19,155 nucleotides of DNA from assembly GCA_030639705.1 (NCBI GenBank), contig DAOWKX010000041.1, positions 1-19,155 on the forward strand, read 5' to 3'. This DNA is from Candidatus Aminicenantota bacterium. GTDB lineage: Bacteria > Acidobacteriota > Aminicenantia > UBA2199. Shown one piece after another: positions 7,378-15,611 of the stretch. The first letter of the stretch is position 1, and the number at the start of each line of letters is the position of its first letter. The position numbers were made by a program, and so were the translations under genes. The notes under the pieces are model-generated. The model saw only the letters and a program-made list of their open reading frames with translations. It did no database searches and was not told where the DNA came from.

Positions 7378-7406
7378 CTTAACCCAAATTTCTCATAAAA
7401 ACCTAC

Positions 7407-7441
7407 TGCAATAAGGTATTCATGAAAATTATTGCATTTTT
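7407..7441 (+). terminator. Intrinsic terminator of glnA
   Basis: TGCAATAA (7407-7414) pairs perfectly with TTATTGCA (7429-7436), an 8-bp stem with a 14-base loop, followed at once by five T (7437-7441). It lies 30 bp after the glnA stop codon and ends 11 bp before the next promoter. Confidence 0.75.
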
Positions 7442-7451
7442 CGTTAATCTA

Positions 7452-7480
7452 TTGACAATGAACAATAGTTCACCTAATAT
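7452..7480 (+). promoter_or_regulatory. Promoter with internal palindromic operator for the envelope cassette
   Basis: TTGACA (7452-7457) and TAATAT (7475-7480) are 17 bp apart. The spacer contains the perfect palindrome TGAAC-AATA-GTTCA (7459-7472). A repressor bound here would block RNA polymerase directly; TetR-family operators often have this form, but no regulator gene is visible. Confidence 0.75.
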
Positions 7481-7489
7481 TTCATTGAG

Positions 7490-7522
7490 ATGAAAAAAGA
7501 AATTTCCTATGGTATACAATAA
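7490..7522 (+). other. Possible 10-codon leader ORF in the cassette 5' leader
   Basis: ATG at 7490 opens a 10-codon ORF (M K K E I S Y G I Q) that ends with TAA at 7520-7522, just before the hairpin at 7527-7544. The predicted transcription start is only a few bases upstream, so it would be almost leaderless. It may be fortuitous. Confidence 0.2.
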
Positions 7523-7526
7523 ATGA

Positions 7527-7555
7527 GTCAAGCAAAGACTTGACCCCCATTTTTT
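7527..7555 (+). terminator. Terminator-like hairpin in the leader of the GT-C gene
   Basis: GTCAAG (7527-7532) pairs with CTTGAC (7539-7544) around a 6-base loop; six T follow at 7550-7555 after CCCCCA. It lies between the promoter and the start codon at 7567, so it could act as an attenuator. The gap between stem and T-run makes it weaker than the glnA terminator. Part of the T-run lies where the ribosome-binding site of the next gene would be expected. Confidence 0.4.
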
Positions 7556-7566
7556 ATTGGTAATTT

Positions 7567-10089
7567 ATGCAGTTTAAAAAAAAACAAAAAAAAAAAGAAA
7601 AGAATGAATCATTGTTTTCCATTTCTAATCTGCTGATTTTATTAGTTCTTCTTTTTGCCATATTAATCAACCGTTTCTGGTTACTTCCCCATATAGATAC
7701 TCATGTGTATAGAGGAGTTCCTAATTTTTACACCTGGATCACATTGTGGAATTGTCATGTGTTAGGCACCCTAGATTTTTCTAATTACTGGTCCAGTAAT
7801 GCTATGTATCCCTATCCCCATGCTTTTGCTTTTTCAGAGAATATGATGGGGATGACCCCTTTTTCTGCACCAATTTGGTATATAACCAAAAATCCGATAT
7901 TAACCGCTAATTTGTTATCTATTCTATTAGTATGGTTAAGTGCTGTTATGACTTACTTAATAATAAAAAAAATGCTAAACAGTCGCTTACCTGCTGTGGT
8001 TGCTGCCTTGATCTTTTCTTTGAATCCCCTAATTATGAAAGCCTTTTCATTGGGGAGGTTTCATATGCTGGGAGTAATGTGGATACCGTTAATCATGTAT
8101 TATAATTGGAAATTCTGGGAGAGCAATTCAAAAAGATATTTATGGCTTATGGGATTTTTCTGGATCTGGACTTTCTGGATTAATATATATCTCGGAATAT
8201 TTTTGGGAATTTTTCTGGGAATTTGGAACTTGATATGGTTTTTTTATCAAAAACCAATTTTTTCATTAAAAAAGATAATCCAATGGATTCTTTGTGTGTT
8301 TATTATCTGGATATTAATGGTTCCTATCTTTTTAGTTTATCAACAAACCGCCCAGGATTCGGGGATGATTAGAACTCTGGAGAATCAAATTCAATACACC
8401 GGGCCGGTTTGGAGCTGGTTTACGATTAGTGATGAGAATTGGTTATGGGGGAAAACCTTAAAGTTTTTGCCAACAGGAACCCCAGATGGGATTGTTGAAT
8501 ATTATATGTTTCCGGGTTTTATAACCATGGGATTTTTTATATTCAGCTTTTTTATAAAAGGTATGCCACATTGGCTTAAAAGCCTGAGAATAACCGGGCT
8601 GGTTCTTTTTTTTCTTTCCATGGGACCTTATACTCTGGGCATTCCTTGGAAAATTCCTCTACCTTTTGCCTTACTCTGGCATCTGTATCCTCCTCTTCGG
8701 GCTACCCGCAATCCTCATCGTCTTTCTTTATTTGTCATTCTTATTATCGCAGTACTAGCCAGTTATATAATCAAAAAGTATTTTTATCGGAAGAACATTA
8801 AGATATTTTTGGTTATTCTTCTATGTTTGGGAATTTGTCTTGAAACTATGACGGTAGTTAAACCTAAACGGGCCTTAAATAAAAATGCTAAAATTTTTTA
8901 TAGTATTTTAAAAAAAGATAATCAACAGCACACAATTATAGAACTTCCGGTTAACATCCATACCGATATTCGTGCCATGGTTAGCTCTACTTTTCACTGG
9001 AATCGCATAATAAATGGCGTTTCTGGATTATGGCCGCCCTTGCAGTCTCAATTGGAATGGGAAACGAGAGAATTCCCATCCACACATACAATCCGTCTTT
9101 TGCAATCTTTAGAAGTAGACCGTATAATTATTCATGAAAAATATTATGGTAAAAAACGAAGGAGATTATTGAGACGATTGAAGCAATACCCTGATCTAAA
9201 ATTTTTATACAGAAGTGGTTTTACATCTTTATGGTTTCTTGAAAGAGGAAAGCTTCGGAAAAATTTTAACAGCCAACAAGATTTGAAAATAACTGCCCCA
9301 TCTTTTTGTATTTCAGGAAGAGTTAATCTCAGTTTAAATATTGAGCCTGCCTTAGAAAATTTTGTCTTCAACCTTAAAGCACCATCCAAATTTAGGTTTA
9401 CTCCTTCTCGGCTATGGCAGATTGAGATAAAAACAGAGGGTTTTACAAAAAAATCCACAATAAAGGAAAGCTGGTGTCCTCCAGCATTATTTCATAACCA
9501 AAATCGGAGGAAAAAGATTGTAGTAGACTTAAATCCTGGTCATAATGAATTGATTGTTGAGGTGGATATAATGGGAGAAAAAGTGCAGATCAGGAAAAAG
9601 ATTGTGGTAGTAAATGATCAGGATATAGGTGATGATTTTCCCTATTATCTAAAATTGCCACCGGGTTTCAAAAAAAGGCCTTGGGAAAATTTGAAGGTTT
9701 ATTTTAATGCGGATTTTATTAACCAAGCAACGATTAAAAGAGGAGATAATCTGAATGGAGTGATAGAGGTTGAAAATCCGGGCCCTTTTTACTGGACTTC
9801 CGGACAAGATGACGGGATTTTTCTGGGAGCTAAATTGGTTTTTGACGGGAAGACCCGGATATTTGAATTCGATCTTCCCCATGACCTTTTCCCAAATGAT
9901 AAGGTGTCACGTTTTATCTCCATTCCTTTTCCAGAGAGGTATAAAAAAGCTGAACTTTATTTAAATTGTTTTGGGAAAGGTACAAAAAACCAGCGGAGAT
10001 GGTTTCCTGAGGATAATTTTATCAAAGTTTGGGATTCTCAAAAGGTCTTTAATCAGCAAATAGATAAAACCAGATATGGGAAAAATTAG
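7567..10089 (+). CDS. Polytopic GT-C-like membrane glycosyltransferase with C-terminal beta-rich periplasmic region
   Basis: This 840-residue protein looks like the large, poorly characterised group of bacterial GT-C-fold/YfhO-like membrane proteins, which use lipid-linked sugars in envelope glycan assembly. Residues 1-430 hold about ten or more hydrophobic helices, including the short repeat YLGIFLGIFLGIW (208-220). Family-like features are PPLRATRNPHRLSL (375-388) and, in the soluble part, NGVSGLWPP (483-491), EFPSTHTIRLLQSLEVDRIIIH (502-523). Residues 570-840 are beta-rich; about 730-823 (VENPGPFYW, DLPHDLFPNDK, RRWFPEDNF) resembles Ig-like modules appended to envelope glycosyltransferases. 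There is no good ribosome-binding site, and the first codons contain A9 and A11 runs (7576-7596). The donor and acceptor are unknown. It is followed by a second GT-C gene 117 bp downstream. Confidence 0.7.
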   Translation: MQFKKKQKKKEKNESLFSISNLLILLVLLFAILINRFWLLPHIDTHVYRGVPNFYTWITLWNCHVLGTLDFSNYWSSNAMYPYPHAFAFSENMMGMTPFSAPIWYITKNPILTANLLSILLVWLSAVMTYLIIKKMLNSRLPAVVAALIFSLNPLIMKAFSLGRFHMLGVMWIPLIMYYNWKFWESNSKRYLWLMGFFWIWTFWINIYLGIFLGIFLGIWNLIWFFYQKPIFSLKKIIQWILCVFIIWILMVPIFLVYQQTAQDSGMIRTLENQIQYTGPVWSWFTISDENWLWGKTLKFLPTGTPDGIVEYYMFPGFITMGFFIFSFFIKGMPHWLKSLRITGLVLFFLSMGPYTLGIPWKIPLPFALLWHLYPPLRATRNPHRLSLFVILIIAVLASYIIKKYFYRKNIKIFLVILLCLGICLETMTVVKPKRALNKNAKIFYSILKKDNQQHTIIELPVNIHTDIRAMVSSTFHWNRIINGVSGLWPPLQSQLEWETREFPSTHTIRLLQSLEVDRIIIHEKYYGKKRRRLLRRLKQYPDLKFLYRSGFTSLWFLERGKLRKNFNSQQDLKITAPSFCISGRVNLSLNIEPALENFVFNLKAPSKFRFTPSRLWQIEIKTEGFTKKSTIKESWCPPALFHNQNRRKKIVVDLNPGHNELIVEVDIMGEKVQIRKKIVVVNDQDIGDDFPYYLKLPPGFKKRPWENLKVYFNADFINQATIKRGDNLNGVIEVENPGPFYWTSGQDDGIFLGAKLVFDGKTRIFEFDLPHDLFPNDKVSRFISIPFPERYKKAELYLNCFGKGTKNQRRWFPEDNFIKVWDSQKVFNQQIDKTRYGKN

Positions 10090-10104
10090 GGATTTTTTTA
10101 TTGA

Positions 10105-10121
10105 TAGTCATCCGGTGACTA
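10105..10121. repeat. Small inverted repeat between the two GT-C genes
   Basis: TAGTCA (10105-10110) and TGACTA (10116-10121) flank TCCGG. It has no T-run on the plus-strand downstream side and is not a terminator for the upstream gene. A TTGATA at 10101-10106 with TTCAAT at 10125-10130 (18-bp spacer) would be only a weak promoter overlapping it. Confidence 0.3.
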
Positions 10122-10206
10122 ATATTCAATATGTTATATTTTTAAAAAATAGTCATTATGTTCCTGTTAGGTGTGTCTCTCAGATAAAATTTAAGCATAA
10201 AAAATA

Positions 10207-12636
10207 ATGAAAAAAGGATTTTTTAAAATATTTATCATTATATTGATCCTTTTATTCTCTTTTGGATTACGAATTTATGCTCCAACTGCTGATCTTCCAG
10301 CTGATATTTCCTTCAGTGGTAGTATTTATACTGATGAAGGCAATCAATGCCATAATTCCAGGAGTAAGATCCTGTATGACGAATGGTATCCGGATGATTG
10401 GCGTATTAGTAATTATAATCCAGTTGTTTCATTTATTAAATACATAATATTTAAGTTTTTTGGAGTAGGTTTGATTCAGGAGAGACTGGTAACTTATATT
10501 TTTGCATTCTTATCGTTACTGGTATTTTATTTAATACTGAAATCATATTTTGATTTTGGTTTTACAATATTGGGAACTTTTTTACTGGGTATTAACTTTT
10601 TTTTAGTGATGTATAACAAAATAGGTACATTTGAAACTCCTATGATATTCTGGATGATACTGGCCCTCTACTTTATTGAAAAATTTCGTTCAGGGAATAA
10701 TCCCATTTTTCTTGCTTTTTCGGGTGCTTCTGCTTTTATGGCATTTATATTTAAAAATATTTCTGGCTATTTTGTGCCTGTTCCGATTGTTGCTGTTTTA
10801 TTATGGCTTTTCTTTTCAAATAAAAACCAAACCAAGACTTTGCGGATATGGTTAAAGAATGTCACATTTGTACTGCTGGGAATTATGGTTATTTTTTTAA
10901 TATGGCTGGTATTGTTTTATATTCCAAACCGAGAATGGATTAATAGTGTTCCCGGACAGTATATATCAAACCAGGTTCTGCCAAAGAATATAGGCCAAGC
11001 TATCAGAAATTTTTATGGTTTTAACTGGAAGGAACAGTTTTATAAAATTCCTGTTATGTGGTTGGTTTCAATACTCTATATACCATTATTTTTCAGAATT
11101 TTGATCAAGAAAAAATCCAATATTACAGAAATTGGTTTTTTCTTATATTTTCTATCCAATACCCTATTCTTTATGTTTATGAATCACAGGCCGACAAGGT
11201 ATTTGATTCCAGTTATTCCAGCAATGATCTTTATGACCATCGTATTCTTACAAAAAATTTATTATATGTCATCGGACATACCCTTTAATTATAGTATATT
11301 ACAAAAAGGATTTCTTTTTGTTTTTGATGTTATATGGCTGAGCCTGGCTTTTAATTTTTGTCTTTTTCCTCTTTATACAATATATATACATTCGATTCAA
11401 ATTCCTCCTTTATCAATCAAATATTTTATCGCTTCTGCTTTACTGGTTTCGATAGTGTATTTATTGAAGATAGTCTTTTATAAATATTTTAAGGCAAGGG
11501 TGAAATTTAATATGAAATATGTTTCACTTCCAGTTATAGTTTTGTTACTAGGCACATCTTTTTTTATCAATATAGCCAATTATTTAAAATGGGACAGAGA
11601 TAAAACCTATTCAGTTATTAACATTTCACATGAGCTGGACAAAAAGTTGGAAAATGCCTATATCGCCGGTCTAACAGCACCTGTGGCTGTACTTGAAAAC
11701 CGGCACAAGTCTCTCTTTTTATATCCTGAATTTGTCAACTGGGATAAAAATACATTTAATAGATATCCACTAACCCATGCTCTAATTGCAAGTTTCAACC
11801 AAGAAATTACAAATTTTTTCAGGCAGTGGCCGGAAAGGATGCAGAAGGCAAAATTGTTGCGAGTCTATAATGTAAAGGAACAGTTCCTACATCTATATTC
11901 TTTTGTTGATCCATATATTTCAAGTGCGAAACAAATAGAAAACCAGCATTTTCAATTACAAATTATAAATCCAAAAAAGCATGATATTAAAACTTGGGTT
12001 GGGGAAATACTTTTTTTTAAAGAAGATTATTTAAGTAAACCTATACTTTCGGAGTATTCTATTGAAAAAGGTAAGAAATCAATCCTTTTAAAACCAGGGA
12101 AAAATGTTGTTGAGTTAAGAGATGTCCTGAAAGCGAAACCAACACCTGAATCAATGCTTTTCTTTTTAGAAATGGATCAATGGGATAACAAACATCGTTA
12201 TGAAGCTGAAAAGTTCCCTGGAAAAGTTGGAATTAACAGAAGAAATGTGAAAGCATCTGCCAAATTTACCCGATGCTTTGATCAGAAACAACATGAGGCA
12301 GGATTTCTTACCTTTGGCCCATATATTCCCTATTCAGAAGGATTTATGATAGTTGATTTTTGTTTGAAATTCAATCGGGTACGTTCAAGGATTAGGCCGG
12401 TTGCCAAGTTGGATGTTTTTTCATATCATGATAAAAAACCGCTGGCAAAGCTGGAGATAAAACCAGAACATATACAAAAAAATAAGTTTAATAATTTTCG
12501 GTTGTATCTTGTGATACCTCAGACCCGATATCTTGAATTTCGAGTTTTTGCCGAGAGATGGTCTGATATTAAGGTAGATTATGTTGAGGTGATTTATTAT
12601 CAAGGCTGTTTATTAAACTTTTTTAAAGTTATTTGA
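10207..12636 (+). CDS. GT39/PMT-type membrane glycosyltransferase with C-terminal carbohydrate-binding-like domain
   Basis: This 809-residue protein fits the PMT_2/ArnT-like GT-C group, which transfers sugars from polyprenyl-phosphate carriers on the periplasmic side. After a first helix (7-22), the first loop carries the acidic pair in IYTDEGNQ (D43, E44), the usual catalytic or donor-binding region. Around ten further helices follow to about 455; HRPTRYLIPVIPA (327-339) matches the late PMT_2 motif. The soluble tail (about 460-809) ends in a beta-sandwich-like module with GFLTFGPYIPYSEGFM (699-714), AKLDVFSY (733-740) and YLEFRV (775-780), reminiscent of carbohydrate-binding domains. The ATG at 10207 lacks a clear ribosome-binding site. 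The gene lies between another GT-C gene and a sulfatase-like lipoprotein, suggesting a shared glycan product. Its substrate is unknown. Confidence 0.72.
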   Translation: MKKGFFKIFIIILILLFSFGLRIYAPTADLPADISFSGSIYTDEGNQCHNSRSKILYDEWYPDDWRISNYNPVVSFIKYIIFKFFGVGLIQERLVTYIFAFLSLLVFYLILKSYFDFGFTILGTFLLGINFFLVMYNKIGTFETPMIFWMILALYFIEKFRSGNNPIFLAFSGASAFMAFIFKNISGYFVPVPIVAVLLWLFFSNKNQTKTLRIWLKNVTFVLLGIMVIFLIWLVLFYIPNREWINSVPGQYISNQVLPKNIGQAIRNFYGFNWKEQFYKIPVMWLVSILYIPLFFRILIKKKSNITEIGFFLYFLSNTLFFMFMNHRPTRYLIPVIPAMIFMTIVFLQKIYYMSSDIPFNYSILQKGFLFVFDVIWLSLAFNFCLFPLYTIYIHSIQIPPLSIKYFIASALLVSIVYLLKIVFYKYFKARVKFNMKYVSLPVIVLLLGTSFFINIANYLKWDRDKTYSVINISHELDKKLENAYIAGLTAPVAVLENRHKSLFLYPEFVNWDKNTFNRYPLTHALIASFNQEITNFFRQWPERMQKAKLLRVYNVKEQFLHLYSFVDPYISSAKQIENQHFQLQIINPKKHDIKTWVGEILFFKEDYLSKPILSEYSIEKGKKSILLKPGKNVVELRDVLKAKPTPESMLFFLEMDQWDNKHRYEAEKFPGKVGINRRNVKASAKFTRCFDQKQHEAGFLTFGPYIPYSEGFMIVDFCLKFNRVRSRIRPVAKLDVFSYHDKKPLAKLEIKPEHIQKNKFNNFRLYLVIPQTRYLEFRVFAERWSDIKVDYVEVIYYQGCLLNFFKVI

Positions 12637-12700
12637 TTATTAGGATTGATTTTCTGTGCTTGACAATCACTTTTTTTGTGAGATATATAGAGGAGGTAAA

Positions 12701-15463
12701 ATGATGGAATTTATAGGGAAAAAGGAGGAAAATTGTACCGAACCCGAAAAGCAAATTTCTATAAATATAAAAAGAAAAATGAAATCTCATTTGAAAGTTT
12801 TTATCAAATTTTGGATGATTTTGGTATTGATAGTTTTCCTTTCCTGCGGAGGAAAAACAGAGAAATTCAGGGTTTTTAGATTCATAGATAAATTAGAAGA
12901 AAAGAATATAGTTGAAACTCCTTTGAAAAATTTATATCTAAAATTTTCTCATCAGGAAAAATTTATAAAAAATAAAGATTTTAAAATAATAAATTGTAAG
13001 AAAAATAATAAATTTTTATTTTTAGCTTATCAAATAAAATCTCCTGTCTTAGGAGGTAATAGCTTAGACAATCGTCCCAAAATAAAGGTATTTAGAAACG
13101 GCAGAGAATTAAAATATTTGGAATCCCAAGAGATTAAGCTGGATGGGTGGACATTGTTAAAGAAAGAAAGGGAAATATCCATAAATAAACCTTTTTTTAA
13201 GGGTGATGAATTTCAAACTGAAATTATTTTTCCCTCTGGAATGGTTAATTACGAAATATATGTTTCTAACCCCCGACCCAAGGATTATCTTCCCCATTTA
13301 AAATTAACTCTTAATAATGAAACAGCAGGTGAAATTGTAATCAAAGATAAACCTTTAACCCTATCAAAAAAAATGAAATTGGGGAAATATAAATTAGAAC
13401 TTTTATATGACAGAGCAACTAAACTCACTGAAGTGGATGAGCGAGGAATGTTATTTTATTTAAACAAACTCAAGATTATTACTTCTTCTGATATTCTATT
13501 AATTCCTTTTTTGAAGGAGAAAAGAGCCGATTTTCTTAATGATAATTACAAAATTTCTTACTATATTGCTCCTTCCGCAGATAAGAATTTCTTACAAAAT
13601 AAAGCTCATTTCTCGGACTATTATTCTATTTACAAGACAAAACATAACAATTCTTTTTTATTGAAAGACTTAGGAATAGAAAATAACCCTTATTCAATAA
13701 AAAAGAAAATTATATCGAAGGGAAAATCTTTAAATGTAATTTTTGCTCCTCCAAAAACTGAGTTTGAATATACCATTGAAGTCCCAGATAAAGCATTTTT
13801 AGAATTTGGATATGGCTTATTAAAGGAATTTGAAATAAATAAAAAAGTGGTGGTGGAATTTAAGCTAATTGGAGAAACAGAAGGACAGAGATTTCTGTTA
13901 TTTAAGGAATTTCTACATTTGAAAGAAAAGAGTGATGAAATACCTTTTTTTAAGAGAAAAATAAACTTAAGTGAATTCCAGAAAAAGAAAGTAAAATTTC
14001 GATTTATTACAGAAACGGTTCCTCTAAAACTAGGCTCACAGAGATATGGTATTGGACTATCATTCTGGTACAATCCTGTTGTTTATAAATCCATCGAGAA
14101 TAATATCGAGGATAATAAAGATATAAATATAATTCTCATTTCAATTGATACATTGAGAGCTGATCACTTGGGTTGTTACGAATACCCAAGAAATACGAGC
14201 CCACATATAGATAGACTCGCTTCTGAAGGAACTCAGTTCAATAATGCTTTTAGTACCTCTCCTTGGACTTTGCCTGCTCATATATCAATGCTTACTTCAT
14301 TGACGCTTTTTCATCATAAAGTCTTACTTTCTTATCATAAATTGAACTTTTCAATAGTTACTTTAGCGGACATTCTAAGGAAAAATGGTTACTTTACCAG
14401 TGCTTTCACTGGTGGTGTTTTAGTAAACTCTAAATTCGGGTTTTCCAAAGGATTTGATTTTTATCAAGATAAAAAATTAGGTGGGGCAAGATCAGCAAAA
14501 AAATTATTTGAGTGCTCATTTAACTGGATTAAAGAAAATAAAGATAAAAAATTTTTTATTTTCTTACACACCTATCAACCTCATAATCCTTATCGCTCTC
14601 CTTCTCCTTTTGGAAAAGTTTTTTTAACAGAGAAAGATGAATGGAGAGAGTTTAATTTAATTCACTATTTAGGAGGTCCAAAAGGTAAATATAGAGAATT
14701 GAGTGATGAGCTGAGAAGAAATATAATTGCGCTTTATGATGGTGAAATAAGATACACAGATGAAAAATTAATTAATCCTTTAATAAATGGATTGAAAAAA
14801 TTAAATTTATACGACCGGACCATGATTATTTTCACTTCGGACCACGGAGAAGAATTTTATGAACATGGCGCTTGGGAACATGGACACACACTTTACAATG
14901 AATTGATCAAAATCCCATTAATAATAAAATTTCCGTACTCCAAATATAAGGGGAAAAAATTTAATAATTTTGTGAGTATTATTGACATCGTTCCAACAAT
15001 TTTAGAGGAATTAAAAATAAATTTTTCTCAATATAATTTAGATGGGAGAAATTTAACTGAGATAATTAGTCAGGAAGAAAAAGGGAATAGAGTTTTTGTC
15101 AGCGAACTTTATGATCAAAAAGAATTCCTAAATTCATTCAGGTATCATAGATATTTAAGAAAAGTTTCTATAAATGAAAATCAATATAAACTCATTTTAA
15201 ATATCAACCGTCTTAAATATCATTATTTTTTCTGTCCTCCACTTCCTCAAAATGACACTATAGAAATGCAACTTTTTGATTTAAAAAAAGACCCTAATGA
15301 GAGGGTAAATATCGCTTCTCAAAATAAAAAATTGATTAAAAAACTCCTAAAAAAATTAAATAATTATTATAGAAAAGGCAAAAAAGAAAAGCTAAAATCG
15401 AAGGAGTTTTCTATTGACCAAGAATTAAGAGATAGACTGATAACATTGGGATATATTAACTAA
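12701..15463 (+). CDS. Sulfatase/alkaline-phosphatase superfamily lipoprotein with Thr nucleophile and N-terminal beta-sandwich region
   Basis: The ATG at 12701 is chosen because AGAGGAGGT (12689-12697) precedes it; a longer GTG frame from 12656 runs across this ribosome-binding site. It gives 920 residues. A hydrophobic segment ending in VFLSCGG (C49) looks like a relaxed lipobox; ATG at 12779 would give a standard 22-residue lipoprotein signal instead. Residues about 80-460 are beta-rich. The catalytic domain starts at INIILISIDTLRADHLG (metal-binding D483) and shows SPWTLPAH (T523), FTSDHGEE (D714, H715) and a terminal LGYI. True sulfatases have Cys or Ser in C-x-P-x-R, processed to formylglycine; here the site reads T-L-P-A-H. 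That fits phosphotransferase or phosphatase members such as EptA and LtaS, which use Thr. It probably modifies an envelope glycan or lipid. It follows the GT39 gene by 64 bp. Confidence 0.75.
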   Translation: MMEFIGKKEENCTEPEKQISINIKRKMKSHLKVFIKFWMILVLIVFLSCGGKTEKFRVFRFIDKLEEKNIVETPLKNLYLKFSHQEKFIKNKDFKIINCKKNNKFLFLAYQIKSPVLGGNSLDNRPKIKVFRNGRELKYLESQEIKLDGWTLLKKEREISINKPFFKGDEFQTEIIFPSGMVNYEIYVSNPRPKDYLPHLKLTLNNETAGEIVIKDKPLTLSKKMKLGKYKLELLYDRATKLTEVDERGMLFYLNKLKIITSSDILLIPFLKEKRADFLNDNYKISYYIAPSADKNFLQNKAHFSDYYSIYKTKHNNSFLLKDLGIENNPYSIKKKIISKGKSLNVIFAPPKTEFEYTIEVPDKAFLEFGYGLLKEFEINKKVVVEFKLIGETEGQRFLLFKEFLHLKEKSDEIPFFKRKINLSEFQKKKVKFRFITETVPLKLGSQRYGIGLSFWYNPVVYKSIENNIEDNKDINIILISIDTLRADHLGCYEYPRNTSPHIDRLASEGTQFNNAFSTSPWTLPAHISMLTSLTLFHHKVLLSYHKLNFSIVTLADILRKNGYFTSAFTGGVLVNSKFGFSKGFDFYQDKKLGGARSAKKLFECSFNWIKENKDKKFFIFLHTYQPHNPYRSPSPFGKVFLTEKDEWREFNLIHYLGGPKGKYRELSDELRRNIIALYDGEIRYTDEKLINPLINGLKKLNLYDRTMIIFTSDHGEEFYEHGAWEHGHTLYNELIKIPLIIKFPYSKYKGKKFNNFVSIIDIVPTILEELKINFSQYNLDGRNLTEIISQEEKGNRVFVSELYDQKEFLNSFRYHRYLRKVSINENQYKLILNINRLKYHYFFCPPLPQNDTIEMQLFDLKKDPNERVNIASQNKKLIKKLLKKLNNYYRKGKKEKLKSKEFSIDQELRDRLITLGYIN

Positions 15464-15472
15464 AAAAGAAAG

Positions 15473-15495
15473 GTAGGAGGGAACTTCAATCCTAC
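15473..15495. other. Hairpin after the sulfatase-like gene
   Basis: GTAGGA (15473-15478) pairs with TCCTAC (15490-15495) around an 11-base loop. No T-run follows on the plus strand, so it is not a standard intrinsic terminator for the upstream gene. On the minus strand it is followed by a T-rich stretch. It may protect the 3' end of the transcript. Confidence 0.35.
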
Positions 15496-15546
15496 TCCCA
15501 TCATAAAAGTTATTTATTAGGAAATGTAAGTATTCTAGGAAATTTG

Positions 15547-15575
15547 TTGACTTTTGGTAATCTGTTGGGTATAAT
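15547..15575 (+). promoter_or_regulatory. Sigma70-type promoter of the adaptor-barrel gene
   Basis: TTGACT (15547-15552) and TATAAT (15570-15575) are 17 bp apart. The sequence around the -10 (TTGGG, TATAAT, then CG and a pyrimidine-rich stretch) closely resembles the promoter at 17688-17716. Confidence 0.85.
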
Positions 15576-15611
15576 TCGTTTTCTTTTATTATTTCAAACA
15601 AGGAGCTTTTA

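Noticed and set aside
12660..12689. TTGACA at 12660 with TATATA at 12684 as a promoter
   Set aside because: Transcription would start inside or after the ribosome-binding site, leaving no usable leader for the ATG at 12701; probably a chance match in AT-rich DNA.
12656..12700. GTG at 12656 as the start of the sulfatase-like gene
   Set aside because: The frame from there runs through a perfect ribosome-binding site (12689-12697) placed for the ATG at 12701.
13690..14073. Minus-strand open frame of 127 codons inside the sulfatase-like gene
   Set aside because: Low-complexity antisense translation of an AT-rich gene with no start signals.
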